Source: Kitagawia praeruptora (Eukaryota > Streptophyta > Magnoliopsida > Apiales > Apiaceae). Taken from it: DNA of 64,000 nt. Where the stretch lies: assembly GCA_037693485.1 (NCBI GenBank), contig CM075348.1, positions 106,004,109 to 106,068,108 on the forward strand, in the 5' to 3' direction. Below the pieces are notes generated by a model that was given only the letters and a program-made list of their open reading frames with translations, was not told where the DNA came from and made no database searches. This document shows positions 11,661 to 23,259 of this stretch, one piece after another (position 1 is the first letter of the stretch; each line of letters begins with the position of its first letter). The translations under genes and the position numbers were made by a program.

Positions 11661-14276
11661 GTCTTCCCCCCTTAAAAGGATTCCGTCCCGGAATCATGTT
11701 GAAAATGTCCATAGATACCTTTTTCATCCACACCTTCTAACTTCTACACCACTTTCTCTATCCTTTTTTTTTCCTTCATAATATCTCTATTTTGTTTGAG
11801 CAAAAATACACCAACATAAACTTGCTTGTCATTCATCAACATGCCATTTAGCTTTTCAATAGCAGTACTTTCACTATCTTTTTCTTGCAAATCTCCTCCT
11901 GTATTCAGTCATTCTATCTTATCTCATCTCTCCTTCCTCTTTTGCTTAAGGGTATCGGCCATCACATTGGCCTTCCCTGAATGGTAGTGTATCTCACTAT
12001 TGTTTAACTATGTTTTGATCTCTATCATGACGTAAAATATTAATACTCCAACATTTGTATATATCACCTCTGTAAAATTTTCCAGAAAATTATAAGTTAT
12101 AATAATATTCCTTGAAACAATTGTAAGAAAATATTATCTATAATATATATTTCCTATTCATACTTATACAAACATATACTTTCCTTTCATCCTTGAAAAA
12201 TATTCTCGCGCTTTCCCCAATACTCTTAATCTCCTTTTTATAGAGTTCTTTGACTCTTAACAGATATTGATTTGGATGACACGAGAATAACTCACTTTCT
12301 TATAGATAGATTATTCTTATCTATATTATCAATCCATTTACACCATTCATTGACTTAGTCGATCCCTAACCAAACATTTACACTTAAGAGGTTAAATTAG
12401 AGCGTACCTGCAATTTCCTCCGGATACCTTATCCCAGATGTCTATTGTTCACTATACGCTCTTTACATCTTGCTGATCCACCTTAGTTCCTTCATGATAT
12501 ACTATCTATTCCACCTCTGAAATTTCCCTTTATTATTCTCATCAAAATCTTTACCTCAAGTTTTACTCATTCACACCTTTTGGATTAATCCTTTGAATAC
12601 TTAACATCTTTAATCTCTCTCTGCTACTTAGGGTATTAGTCACAATATTGACCTTCCCCCACTAAAAGTTATTGCACCTCGAATCCTTCATTAATTATCC
12701 TCACTTCCTTTGTTTATCCTTATTCTAACTCTATCCTCAAAATACACCTTACTTTCAATAGTAAATCTCAATTATGCCTTAAAATTCCTCATTTTCTTTT
12801 CTCTTACTAATCATCAAATATTCCCATTTCTTCTCACGAAATTCCTTTCTCTCTTATATTGAAACGCTTCTAGCTCTAATTATCTCTTATTGAAATTTCC
12901 CTTGGAATCTCAAGTTCCCTTTTATAATCACGTATACTCTAAACCTTGCTTCCATTATCCCATCCATTAATGAAATCTTCTATATTCGAAACAATTTATA
13001 GAATTTAAGAAACTTTGAATTGAAACGAACCCAGAAACAAGCAAGGGTCCCACAATAATTTATAAGATTAAGAGTTTTAAATAGCTCTTATTCGAAACAA
13101 AAGAATATTTGGGAAATCAATATGATAGAAGAACCCGTACGTCACACAAGTGAGGGCGTCCCCTCCGACTTTCTATCACACAGACAGATCGTCCTTGTGT
13201 ATACATATAGGGCTGTTCCTCTTAGTTGGAGTAAGAAATATAGAGGGAAATTTAAATCACAATGATAAATACCATCTTCCGAAAATAATCTTAGAGGAAT
13301 ATTTTGACTAAAATAGATAAAATACAATTTTGAAACACATTTCAAGGGTACCAAAAAGTTTTGAAAATATACCGGCCCTTAAAAAATAATTACCCACTAG
13401 TGGAGGAAAATTTGAAACTCAATAATATAATTTAGCAGGGCTTTAGGAGCTTGAAAATAGGTACTGTTAATAGCCTCTGCCCAATTAAAAATCCCAATAA
13501 TGGAAGGCTTTCCTCAAATACTATTAATATCTTAGACTGTGTATTCTCCAAAATTTCTTAAATTTGGCACACACCATGAAGCCTCAACCTATCGTCTGCT
13601 ATTCCCAATTATCTTCATTTACCTAGTCGTGACTTGGCTCGATACTCTCTGCCTTTATCCATAATAGAACACAACCTTCTAATCGATATACTTACGTAAT
13701 ATTGATCGTCTTGGCCTAACATTGCTCTAGTATCAAGGACCCATCAACTATACTTCTAAATTGTATAATCTGACATACCCTGTATACTCACGAGGTTATC
13801 TAACGTACACTTCTCAATACATCAAGTATCCCCTTTCTCATATCGATCCCGTGTACTATATAAACTTAACACTTTTGGCATAATAACCTTTTCATTTAAG
13901 TCAATCTCGGAATGTCTCAGTCTGTCTTGGTCCTGTATATCTTGGCTTTACCGACCAACCTCAGTTTCACCCTTTCATCTCCATAAACAATCAGTGTCTA
14001 TTCACCGATACACTTACAATATTTCTTCAAACTCCCTTAAACACAAGAAGAATTTAAATACCCTTAACTTTGGCTCACCAATCTCCTCTCCCTATACTAA
14101 AACATAAACTTTTATTAGTAATAATCTATAAAATTATAATCACTACTTAGAATAAACGCTTGGTTCGATAAACCACCCTTGAACTCGATGTGAGTTCACA
14201 ATTTATATTATTACTGATATATTTATTATTATCACTCTTGTTCCTGAGCATTATGACTCTAAGCTCTGATACCATC
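11661..14276 (-). other. Non-coding interior of the large-LTR derivative with RNase H traces
   Basis: No long ORF exists on either strand. Next to the left LTR (11661-11685) is the complement of a polypurine tract. At 11945-11989 the minus strand still reads HYHSGKANVMADTLK, matching the end of gypsy RNase H (consensus near 'GKANVVADALS'). A second, more decayed version of the same stretch is at about 12627-12672. The rest is CT-rich on the plus strand and shows no recognisable domain. The primer site complement is at 14263-14274. Confidence 0.7.
14263..14274 (-). promoter_or_regulatory. Primer binding site of the large-LTR derivative
   Basis: GCTCTGATACCA on the plus strand is the complement of the initiator tRNA-Met primer site. 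It lies two bases from the LTR that starts at 14277 and proves the minus orientation. Confidence 0.88.
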
Positions 14277-17200
14277 TGTGACAGCCCCAAATCCGGGGTC
14301 AGGAATCCAGCCCGTCACGGACCAATTTCCATTTACTAACAATATCTCTTGATTTTTTTTATTACTATTTAATATCCTCACAAATGACCCCACACTAATA
14401 TCATCACACACACCAGTCATATGCTCAGAGAACAACATCCAAAATATTAAAAGTTTAGAGTTAAGAAGTTATTACAAACCCAGAATCTTACTAAGTGCGT
14501 TGTTGAATAATACTTCTACACGAAGCATTTCAACAACCAAAAGTTTATTACAGAAATTACACACTTAATGTACATAAGTCTACCAGTACCCAACCGTCCG
14601 ATAGCTACCTCGGGAATCGTTGCCAACACTCTCTCAAAAGTTCGTCTTTCCCGTACCCTCTTGCGGGGTGTAGTGCGGAGTATCGGCATACCTAGCTGTT
14701 GTATACATAATAGCAAGAATGAGCTAAAATAGTTCAGCAAGATAATTTCTATCAACTAACATCAAAGGAAAATAATCATCATATATATATATATTAACAA
14801 ACAATTTTCAGTTATTATGGAAGGAAATTTTATTTCCGTTCAAGACATATACTTTTCAATTATCTTTGTACGAAAAGAAATATTATAATCTCAGTCTCTC
14901 TTCTAATATCATATAATATCAGTTCCTTTTCTTAATTTCCATAACACTCAAAATACCATCTCAATGTACTCTTCCAAGATAATATGAAACCTGAACAAAT
15001 CTTTCACTATCACCTTCTCATTTCCTTCTTATGCAACAATTATATAAATTAATATAAAATCAATTTCTCTTCATCTATAACAGTAATTCCATCTTTCCAT
15101 ATCATTTTTCTGTTTTCAGTATAAAAATCTGAAAACCTTTTTTTTTCAATTCTTTCCTTTATAGAAAACGTTGGGAATTTCCACTGTTGCCGAATACGTA
15201 AGGACGATGATCAGTCGCCCTCCGTACCCGTCCCTTTTTACTACCGGTCGACGGGGGTAGGTTCTCCACCATCCCCCAGGAGGAAGGTCCACCACTACAT
15301 CCTCCCTCGGCACTCTTGGGCCGGAATAAATATTGGATGCTGGACTGTGCCACTACCACATAGCCTCTTACGCTTTTTGTTGCAATCCCCCCTTTTCAAA
15401 TCATTTTTCCATTATCAAATACCATTTCACATTTTCCATTTCTATTCACATTTCCATTCACATTTCCCTTCACATATATCATTTCCATTTCCATTTATCA
15501 TCACCTTTAAAATTATATATGTCATAATACTTTGTTTATGACTCAGACATCCCCTCTGTATTCAATGAAATCAATATGCTTTTATATACATAAAGTGTTC
15601 CATTTATTTTAGAAATATTAAATAAGACTCACTAATATCAATCACAACATTTAGAAAGAATATTTTTAACATAATATTATAAATCATATAACCCTAGATA
15701 ATAACTGATACCATTCTTCATATAACTCTAGATAACAACTGATACCATTCTTCATATAACTCTAGATAACAACTGATACCATTTTCTTTCACCTCTCTTT
15801 ACCATAAAGCATATTCGCTCCATTCATAATCATATCCATATTCATATTTCATAATTTATATCCATTTCTCTTTAATTCCAATATCAGGGAAATAATTCTT
15901 AGCAATATAGCAAACATAGAATAACATATATATTCCATGAAATCATTTACTTTGAAAATAAAATAGTTTTCCAAGGTAAGGATAGAAGAAATCTTGCCTC
16001 GATCTCTGTATCCTGGAAGTATGGCTCGTGGCTCTCCCGATGTTTCTATAAACAGAAAAAGGACCGTCGTTAGAATACTACATCCCTTTCTCACTTCACC
16101 TTTATATAACTACACCCTTAATGCTTACTATGTGAATAACATGCTATTATAACCCAAGTGTTCCAAGAACCTAACCATTTTAGGTTAAATCAAGGTTTTC
16201 TATGTTTGTTCACCATTTCCCTTAACAACCACACTTGACTATAAATATTCTCAGAAAATAAAGATTTCGAATTTTACTACAAGGTCAACTGGTAATGACT
16301 CCTTGACTACCTTAATACAATATCCCAAAATTTTATAATTTTTAAAAGTGTTTAAGTATGGTAGTTATAGCCTCAAAGTTGGTACAACTACGTTTTCTCG
16401 ACTATCGAACGTCTTTCACAAAAACTGACTTTTCTCCTAAACCGTTCATCAAATTTTAACGCACTTTATATCAAAACGATCTATGAACTATGCTCTATCT
16501 CATCATGGTCACTTAGGGGTCTGGACATTAAGGTAACGTACGGGTATAGTGTCTAAAAACAGGGCAGTTTCTGATTCTAACGAAAATCGGACATTATAAC
16601 AGCTATATTTTCATACTTTCCAAAATCCAACTCCTCCAAATCAATCATTCAACATATACACCATCACCTACACCATGTGGTCATCTTACCAACCATGGTT
16701 ACAAGCACATACTCCTTCCATATTCAACTTTAATCACTTACAAACACATATATCATCATGAATAATCACTTATCATAACCTTAATCACTAAACTTTCTAT
16801 AATCCATCATATATTCAAAGTAATACTAAAGGGTCTTGAGATTTTTACCTTCTTGAAGCTTTAACAACCCTTATCAAGCATTGGGATATGCTTAATCAAC
16901 CTTATACTAGCTTGGATCAACTAAAAAAACCATAAAAACAAAGTTAGTTTCTAAGGGTTACTATTCATCATCACTTTTATAAAAATCATAACAAATCGAA
17001 AAATAAGGGTTTGGCTCTCAAATTTTTACCACATCTTGGCCTCTGTATAATATTTGATTTGAGCTATAGATCACCAAAAACAAAGCTTCCTACCTATGGT
17101 TTTGAGCTCCATCTTTTCGCTGGACAGAAATTGGACAGGTTTGGTTCTCCCACTTTGAGCATGGATTTGACTAGGCTATACTACTTGGATTGCTATGAAA

Positions 17201-18204
17201 TTTTGAGCGAATCATACCCATGGAGTGGAGAGGTTGTGGTTAAAAGTTGGTTATTTTATCATGGATAGAAATGGAGATATGAATTTTTGTTTGAGTTTTG
17301 TTCTTGTTTGGCAGATTGGAGAGCTTTGTGTTCATCTTGCTTCTTTCCCTTTACAAACGTTTTTCACCTTTTATCTATCATATATATCAGTTGTGTAGTC
17401 TTATAATAAAAGTCTTTGAAGTCCACCAATGACAAAGAGCCAATTGTTGATCATCTAAACACCTTACCATGAAAAATGCTACTTAGTACTCAAGTTTGAC
17501 AAGTTTACTCCTCTTCCACTTTGGTTTTAATGTTTGCACCAATGGGATTCCTTCCCTTACACTCTAATATCACTTATTATCAGCTCCATACTTGGGTTGG
17601 GCCGAATTTGGGCTTTGGTTTGGGTTTTGTACAAAGTTCTCCCGTCATCTGATTCATCGAACGATTTCTGCGATCGTCTCAGTGGTTTTTCTCTTGTAAA
17701 TCTCTTAAATATATTTTATCCTTTCCCACATCATATATTAATGTGTTAGGGTGATTCTAATCCTCAAGTAGGTATTAGGTCCAATATCCTTGGTATATTC
17801 TCTTTTTCTCAGAAGTTGCTCTCCTGGTTATCTCTCGGGTTCTCAAGCATTCTCAAACTCGTTTAACAATCTAAATTCCCTTGGCATTTCTTGACTTGAT
17901 CATCCTTGGTTTAACCTAATTTCACTATTTCCTCAAGATATAAACCCTTAAACATTTCTATACTCCTTAATATCACATTCAATAGAGTCTCAATCAAAAT
18001 CGAAAATCCTTAAAGTCCATATTCAGGAATTTTTGAAATCCATCGTCATTTCGAGTCACTTATTTTCATAGTACATCACTAATATGGTTTCCATTTATTC
18101 ATTTTCTGTTTCAAGTATAGAGTACCTACATTCCATTTATCTAAATCCTCAAAATTTACTGTTCATGTGATCACTGTAGCATTGCTAAAGTTAGGGTTAT
18201 TACA
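14277..18204 (-). repeat. 5' LTR of the large-LTR derivative
   Basis: This 3928-bp LTR is a close match to 6990-11660 without the TRIM. Differences seen by eye in the first 500 bases are about 1 percent. It carries ACGATGATCAGTCGC (15204-15218). The palindrome copy at 15241-15250 has one change (CTACCGGTCG). It ends TTATTACA directly before the right CCAAG duplication. Confidence 0.88.
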
Positions 18205-18209
18205 CCAAG

Positions 18210-20418
18210 TCTGAAGCATTTGCATGTATTTGGCTATAAGTGCTTTGTTCTAAGACCTCATCCTGAACAGCTTGGAAAATTTGAAACTAAAGCTGATGAG
18301 GGCATCTTTATTGGTTATCCATCATCAAGAGCCTTTAAAGTCTACAATCTGAGAACAAAGACAGTCATGGAGTCAATAAATGTATCTTTCGATGATAAGA
18401 AGATTACAGGAATTTCTGAAGACTTACATGATGATTTGATTTTTGCAAATGAAGCCTCCAAGTATTCTGGTGAAATCTTGTCAGATACTGAAAATTCATC
18501 AAATACTGATGAACCAGTTATTACTGATGAAATACAGATTATTGATGGGAATGCAAATGTTGAGGGGGAGCAACATCAAGAGACCATCAACAATGAAACA
18601 AATCAAACATCAGGAAGAGATTCATCAGAAATAGATTCAAGTGACAATTCTGACAGCAGATCAGAAATAGATAGCAATATCTCAAGGGGAGCTTCTACAA
18701 ACATTGGTTCTTTTGAAGATAACACCAATCCATGGGGAGCATCAAATTCAAGGAATGATCTACCACCAGCAAGGAAATGGACTAAAAGTCATACTCTTGA
18801 TTTAATTATTGGGAATCCTGAAGTAGGTGTTAGAACCAGAAGTGCAACTCAAAATGAATGTCTTTATCATAACTTTCTGTCAAAGGAGGAACCTAAGAAA
18901 GTTGAAGATGCACTAAAAGATGCTGATTCGGTTATGGCTATGCAAGAAGAACTAAATGAGTTTGAAAGAAATGATGTATGGAAACTTGTACCAAGGCCAA
19001 AAGGAAGGTCCATTGTAAGTACAAAGTGGGTGTTCAGAAACAAGACAGATTCAGATGGCACTATCATCAGAAATAAAGCAAGACTAGTTGCAAAAGGATA
19101 TTCTCAACAGGAAGGAATAGACTATGATGAGACATTTGCTCCTGTTGCAAGACTGGAAGCTATCAGAATTTTTCTTGCATATGCAGCCCACAAGAAATTT
19201 AAAGTTTTCCAGATGGATGTGAAAAGTGCTTTTCTCAATGGAGAATTAGAAGAGGAAGTTTATGTTGAACAACCTCCTGGCTTCGTTGATTCAAAACATC
19301 CAGATTATGTCTACAGACTGGATAAAGCACTTTATGGACTAAAGCAAGCTCCAAGAGCCTGGTATGAGACATTGGCTCAATTCTTACTGGAAAGTGGATT
19401 TAAAAGAGGTACAATTGATAAAACTTTGTTTTATTCGAATCATGGAAAGGATTTGCTGTTAGTTCAAATTTATGTTGATGATATCATTTTTGGGTCAACT
19501 AACTCTAAATTATGTGAGAAGTTTTCAAAGATAATGCAGTCTAGATATCAAATGAGCATCATGGGAGAGATGAGCTATTTCTTAGGTCTACAAGTTAAAC
19601 AGACTGATGATGGGATTTTTATCAATCAGTCAAAATACACAAAGAACCTATTGAAAAAGTTTAACATGCAAGACAGCTCTACTGCATCTACTCACATAGC
19701 TACAGCTACCAAGCTTGATCCGAATCAAGGTACTGAGGTAGATGTAACTAATTACAGAGGTATGATTGGCTCGTTGTTATATCTAACTGCTATTAGACCA
19801 GATATCATGTATGCAACCTGTCTATGTGCAAGATTTCAGGCAGAACCCAGAGAACCACATCTTATAGCTGTCAAAAGGATTTTCAGATACTTGAAGGGCA
19901 CACCATCTCTTGGCCTTTGGTATGCTAGGGAATCTGATTTTAATTTATGTGGTTATTCAGATGCTGATTTTGCAGGCTGTAAAATAGACAGAAAAAGTAC
20001 TTCAGGCAGTTGTCAGTTTCTTGGAGGAAGACTTGTTTCTTGGTTCAGTAAAAAGCAAAAGTCTATCTCTACATCAACTGCAGAAGCTGAGTACATTGCT
20101 GCAGAAAGCTGTTGTGCTCAGATAATGTGGATGAGAAATCAGCTAATGGACTACGGTTTGTCATATTCAAAAATACCTATTTATTGTGATAACCAAAGTG
20201 TTATTGCTATGACAGGAAATCCAGTACAACATTCTCTTACTAAGCATATCAGTACCAGATATCATTTCATAAGAGAGCAAGTAATGGAAGGGACAATTGA
20301 GTTACACTTTGTTCCTACTGATCAACAGCTAGCTGATATATTCACCAATCCACTTCCTGAAGCTACGTTTACAAAGTTGGTGAATGAACTGGGAATGATA
20401 AACTACGATAGTTTCTGA
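18210..20418 (+). CDS. gag-pol: gag-pol polyprotein, second part: reverse transcriptase and RNase H
   Basis: This is the in-frame continuation of the part ending at 6989; together they make 1489 codons plus stop. It starts in the integrase C-terminal region ('LHVFGYKCFVLRPH', 'EGIFIGYP'), followed by a low-complexity acidic linker. Numbered from the Met at 18220, the reverse transcriptase has 'QMDVKSAFLNG' with D333, 'YGLKQAPRAWY' and the catalytic YVDD at 418-421 (near 19471). RNase H follows, with 'SDADFAG', 'STSG', 'STAEAEY' and 'PTDQQLADI'. Motifs are of Ty1/copia type and look intact. The TGA stop is followed by a spacer with no coding on this strand. No frameshift is seen, so the enzyme set was functional until interrupted by the 11.2-kb insertion. 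Confidence 0.93.
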
Positions 20419-20891
20419 GAACAGAGAAATATCAAATATTGATGCTCATCGAATCCTGATGAATTTCGAATACTGATGAAAAGTCAATCCTGACATCAGT
20501 CAAACATTGAATACTGATGCGACGTTTCACTTATCAGTAATGTATTTCAGTATTCTGTTTTCTGTTCTGTATTTCTGATATACTTGTGACTTTTGAACTT
20601 GTTAATAAGGTGATTACTATAATTAGTTTTCATGTTTATTTCTTTGATTTAATTACTTGAAGAACAAGTTCAATGCAGAAAACAATGAATAAGATTAAAA
20701 AAAAATTCATTGAATATAAGAAAAAGAGTACATTCATAGATTACATATTTTTGTTCTCTATCTACTAATCTATTCAACAGGAAAAGGAAGTCCAAACCAC
20801 TCCATTGTTAGCAGCTATCCCAGATCCCATCTTTGCCACTTTGTTTGGGTTGAGATTGAGAGGGATAAGGTTATTTTTGCTGACATATTCA
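20419..20891 (+). other. Spacer after pol, rich in ACTGAT words
   Basis: No plus-strand coding is seen. Between 20430 and 20560 the words ACTGATG/CCTGATG and the reverse ATCAGT occur many times, echoing the U3 of the LTRs. An A-run lies near 20697-20708. The region would be the 3' flank of the minus-strand ORF that ends at 20892. Confidence 0.6.
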
Positions 20892-21149
20892 TTAACAATG
20901 GTTGATGGATTTGGAGGAGGATGTCTTAGAAGAAAGCCATGCTAATGTTGCTTGGAGGGCAGCATCGATGTCAATCACTTTTGCAGGTCTTTCTTTCTCG
21001 ATTTCTTCGAGACCAGCATCCATCTGCAACCAGAGAGTCTCAAATTGTCTCTCCCAGTTAAAAGCATCAAACTCTTCACGAGTGTAACTGAAGATATCTC
21101 TCTTCTCTACGAGATGGAGATTCTTCTCTTTGATGGTAAAACTCGACAT
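20892..21149 (-). CDS. Antisense ORF (85 codons) between pol and the env-like ORF of SIRE
   Basis: This is a minus-strand frame of 85 residues beginning MSSFTIKEKN. Upstream Met codons would extend it to 21263. I prefer 21149 because a TATA-like CTATTTAATC on the minus strand (21221-21230) lies about 72-80 bases before it, which would leave a short leader. The product is acidic and soluble, without signal peptide or membrane segment, and has the look of real coding sequence (for example 'FNWERQFETLWLQMDAGLEEIE'). I do not recognise a family. Extra antisense ORFs are known in some plant LTR retrotransposons, notably the RIRE2/Retand group. It runs divergently from the env-like ORF, with about 500 bases between the starts. 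It could still be a chance frame. Confidence 0.55.
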   Translation of the reverse strand: MSSFTIKEKNLHLVEKRDIFSYTREEFDAFNWERQFETLWLQMDAGLEEIEKERPAKVIDIDAALQATLAWLSSKTSSSKSINHC

Positions 21150-21652
21150 TTTTTTTGTGAGAAGAGTTTTTAGTTTGCAGGTGAGAAGAAGGGTTAAGAA
21201 GGTAGTGGACAAGTCTCTAGGATTAAATAGAGAAGAGTGGAATGAGAATATGAAACGATTCATATTTCTGGTGTGGAACCAGGTATTTTTAGATTGTAAT
21301 GTTTTAATTTCTTTAATTAAAACAAATTACCTTGTCTTATTTTTAATCATAATCTTATTTCTCGAAAACTGCGGGCGCATGTGTAACACTCTCGTAAGTA
21401 TATACTTACAGTTTGAAAATCGTGTCGCGTGCAGTTATCACCACTCTTACACGTAATTTACTCCATTACTTATGTGTGCACGAGTCGATTACTGACACCT
21501 GTCCTTGAGAAATCATTAGAATTGTCCAAAATCAATTTAGTTTTCTAAATTGATTCTTTTATTCTCAAAGTATCAGTATTAAATCGTCTATCACCTTGTG
21601 CAAACATAAACCCTAATTGTTCGAGAATACAAAATCTCTCTATTCAACCAAA
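21150..21652. promoter_or_regulatory. Divergent spacer between antisense ORF and env-like ORF
   Basis: The spacer contains the minus-strand TATA-like box (21221-21230), a perfect 16-bp palindrome GTAAGTATATACTTAC (21394-21409), and a telo-box AAACCCTAA (21608-21616) in the presumed leader of the env-like ORF. This resembles a compact two-way promoter inside the retrotransposon. No TATA on the plus strand is convincing, so the env-like ORF may instead be reached by splicing from the genomic RNA. Confidence 0.45.
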
Positions 21653-23259
21653 ATGGAAAATCAATTGTTTGCAAATAGTAAAGTTGTCATCAATGGTGTT
21701 ACTTTTGCACCTAACAATTTCGTTGCTGTTCTTGAACATCAGGATTTATCGAATGATTTCCATATCATTCAAGATTTCTTAGCCTCAAGTCCGATTAACT
21801 ATGCATTAACACAACCCTCCAAAGTTTCTTTCAAAAGTGTTATGCAGGTATGGTCAACAACAGTTTTTAGTGAAGGAATGACAACAAAGAATCTGAACAT
21901 GTCCTTTGAGTATAATGGTGCTACTTATAGAGTGACTCCAGAGGTGATAGAGAAGGCTCTTCATCTACCATCTCTTAATGGCAAATTAGCAGAAAGTGTT
22001 TCTGATGCTACACTTCTTGATTTTGTAAAGAGTCTTGGAATCAAAGGACAGCCAATGAAGTTTGGGGATTTATACAGAACAAAACTTAAGAAGGAATGGA
22101 ATTTCTTCTTTGATACTATCAGTCGCTATTTTCTGAATAAAGTCTCTAACTTTGATGCATTACCTTCAGCTTCAGTTCAAATTGGGTACTCTCTAATTCA
22201 TGAAACTCCTTTTGATTATGGATTGTTTCTTTTCAAAGCCTTTTATGCTAGAAAAACAGACAAGTGTGGATATGTTTGTTTTATTAGATTCTTTCAATTG
22301 ATATTTTCATATTTATGTCCCAATGTTGAATTTGAAAATGATGATCCATTGTGTATCTTTAAGATTTCTGAAAACAATATCAAATCCTTGGAGAAATCTG
22401 ATAAGGTAAATAATTTGGAAGGAAATCCTATTATTCCTGATAAGGTCAGGCTTCTTTTGACACAGAGAATGTCTACTTATTATGGATCTATTTCTGATGG
22501 TCTTGGACCTACTTCTGGTGCTATGAGACAGGACACTACCCATCCTGTTTCTAACCAAAGCACACAACCCAAACACACTATCAAACAGTCATCCACCTCT
22601 GGTGTCTCACAAAAGGCATCAGTTGTAAAATCAAAGAAATTAGCTAGATCTGATGTGTCTGAAAGACAATCAGGGTCAAAGAATTTCTCCACTCCAACCC
22701 ACTCTCAAAAGAAGTTACAAGGGGGTGCACAAGGGGTCCTGGTTAAAGCGAAATCTGTACTTGAGATTGATCAATCTTTGATTGACATAGGGGTGTATAA
22801 GGAAACAGAAGAAAAGAGGAAATTCAGTCAGAGAATTGATTCTGAATCTGATTATGATTCTGATGATGACAAATTGCCTTTATCAGTTTCTTTGAAGAAA
22901 AAGGAAGTTGTTGTTGTGACTCCTAAAGCACTAGCCATTTCTGAAAAACCAAAGAAAAGAAGGAGGTTACTTAAGAAGAGTCAATATTTCATTCCACTGG
23001 AGAAACAGAATATTGAGGATGATATAGAAGACAATCAGAATCCGGTTGCATCATTAGTTCCTGACTCAACTACTGATCTTAATGTCTCTACTCCTGATAC
23101 TTCGCCTGTGAAGACTGTTGAAATCTCTGATTCTCAAGTCTCTACATCATCACAGAAGAGGTCATTTGATATGTCACTGGACAAGGTTGTTGGCATTGCT
23201 GTCAAACTTGGACAAAAGCCACCACCTCTCTATATGCAACAACAAACTACGGCAAAAGT
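21653..23259 (+). pseudogene. Extra 3' ORF (env-like position) of SIRE element, N-terminal part
   Basis: The start is taken at ATG 21653 (context ACCAAAATGGAA); an in-frame ATG at 21617 is also possible. The first roughly 270 residues look globular ('VVINGVTFAPNNFVAVLEH...', 'YNGATYRVTPEVIEKALHLP'). A Ser/Thr/Lys-rich stretch follows, with a nuclear-localisation-like KPKKRRRLLKK near 22945-22977. In Maximus/SIRE elements an ORF in this position is called envelope-like because of its place, not a proven function. I see no clear signal peptide or membrane segment here. The frame is cut at 23260 by a non-LTR insertion and resumes at 25342. Continuation beyond 23259 to a stop at 23275 is insert sequence. 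Confidence 0.8.
23244..23259. other. Left target duplication of the non-LTR unit
   Basis: AAACTACGGCAAAAGT here is repeated at 25326-25341 right after the poly-A; the leading As are ambiguous. A duplication of 13-16 bp with a poly-A tail is the mark of target-primed (L1-type) retrotransposition. Confidence 0.9.

Larger units (their letters stand above)
6990..18204 (-). mobile_element. Large-LTR, non-coding Ty3/gypsy derivative (LARD-like), minus strand
   Basis: The ends are TGTGACAG...TTATTACA, with a CCAAG target duplication. Two LTRs of about 3.9-4.0 kb flank a 2.6-kb interior that encodes nothing intact. Orientation is fixed by the reverse complement of the tRNA-iMet primer site at 14263-14274, beside the right LTR, and a pyrimidine-rich polypurine-tract complement at 11661-11685, beside the left LTR. 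The 'TTCCGGGACGGAATCC' style tract on the minus strand and a trace of RNase H suggest a Tekay/Del-like chromovirus ancestor. With no proteins of its own it must have been mobilised by a related element. Confidence 0.88.

Noticed and set aside
21264..21456. Plus-strand frame 21130-21456
   Set aside because: It overlaps the antisense ORF and the divergent spacer, has no domain and is likely incidental.
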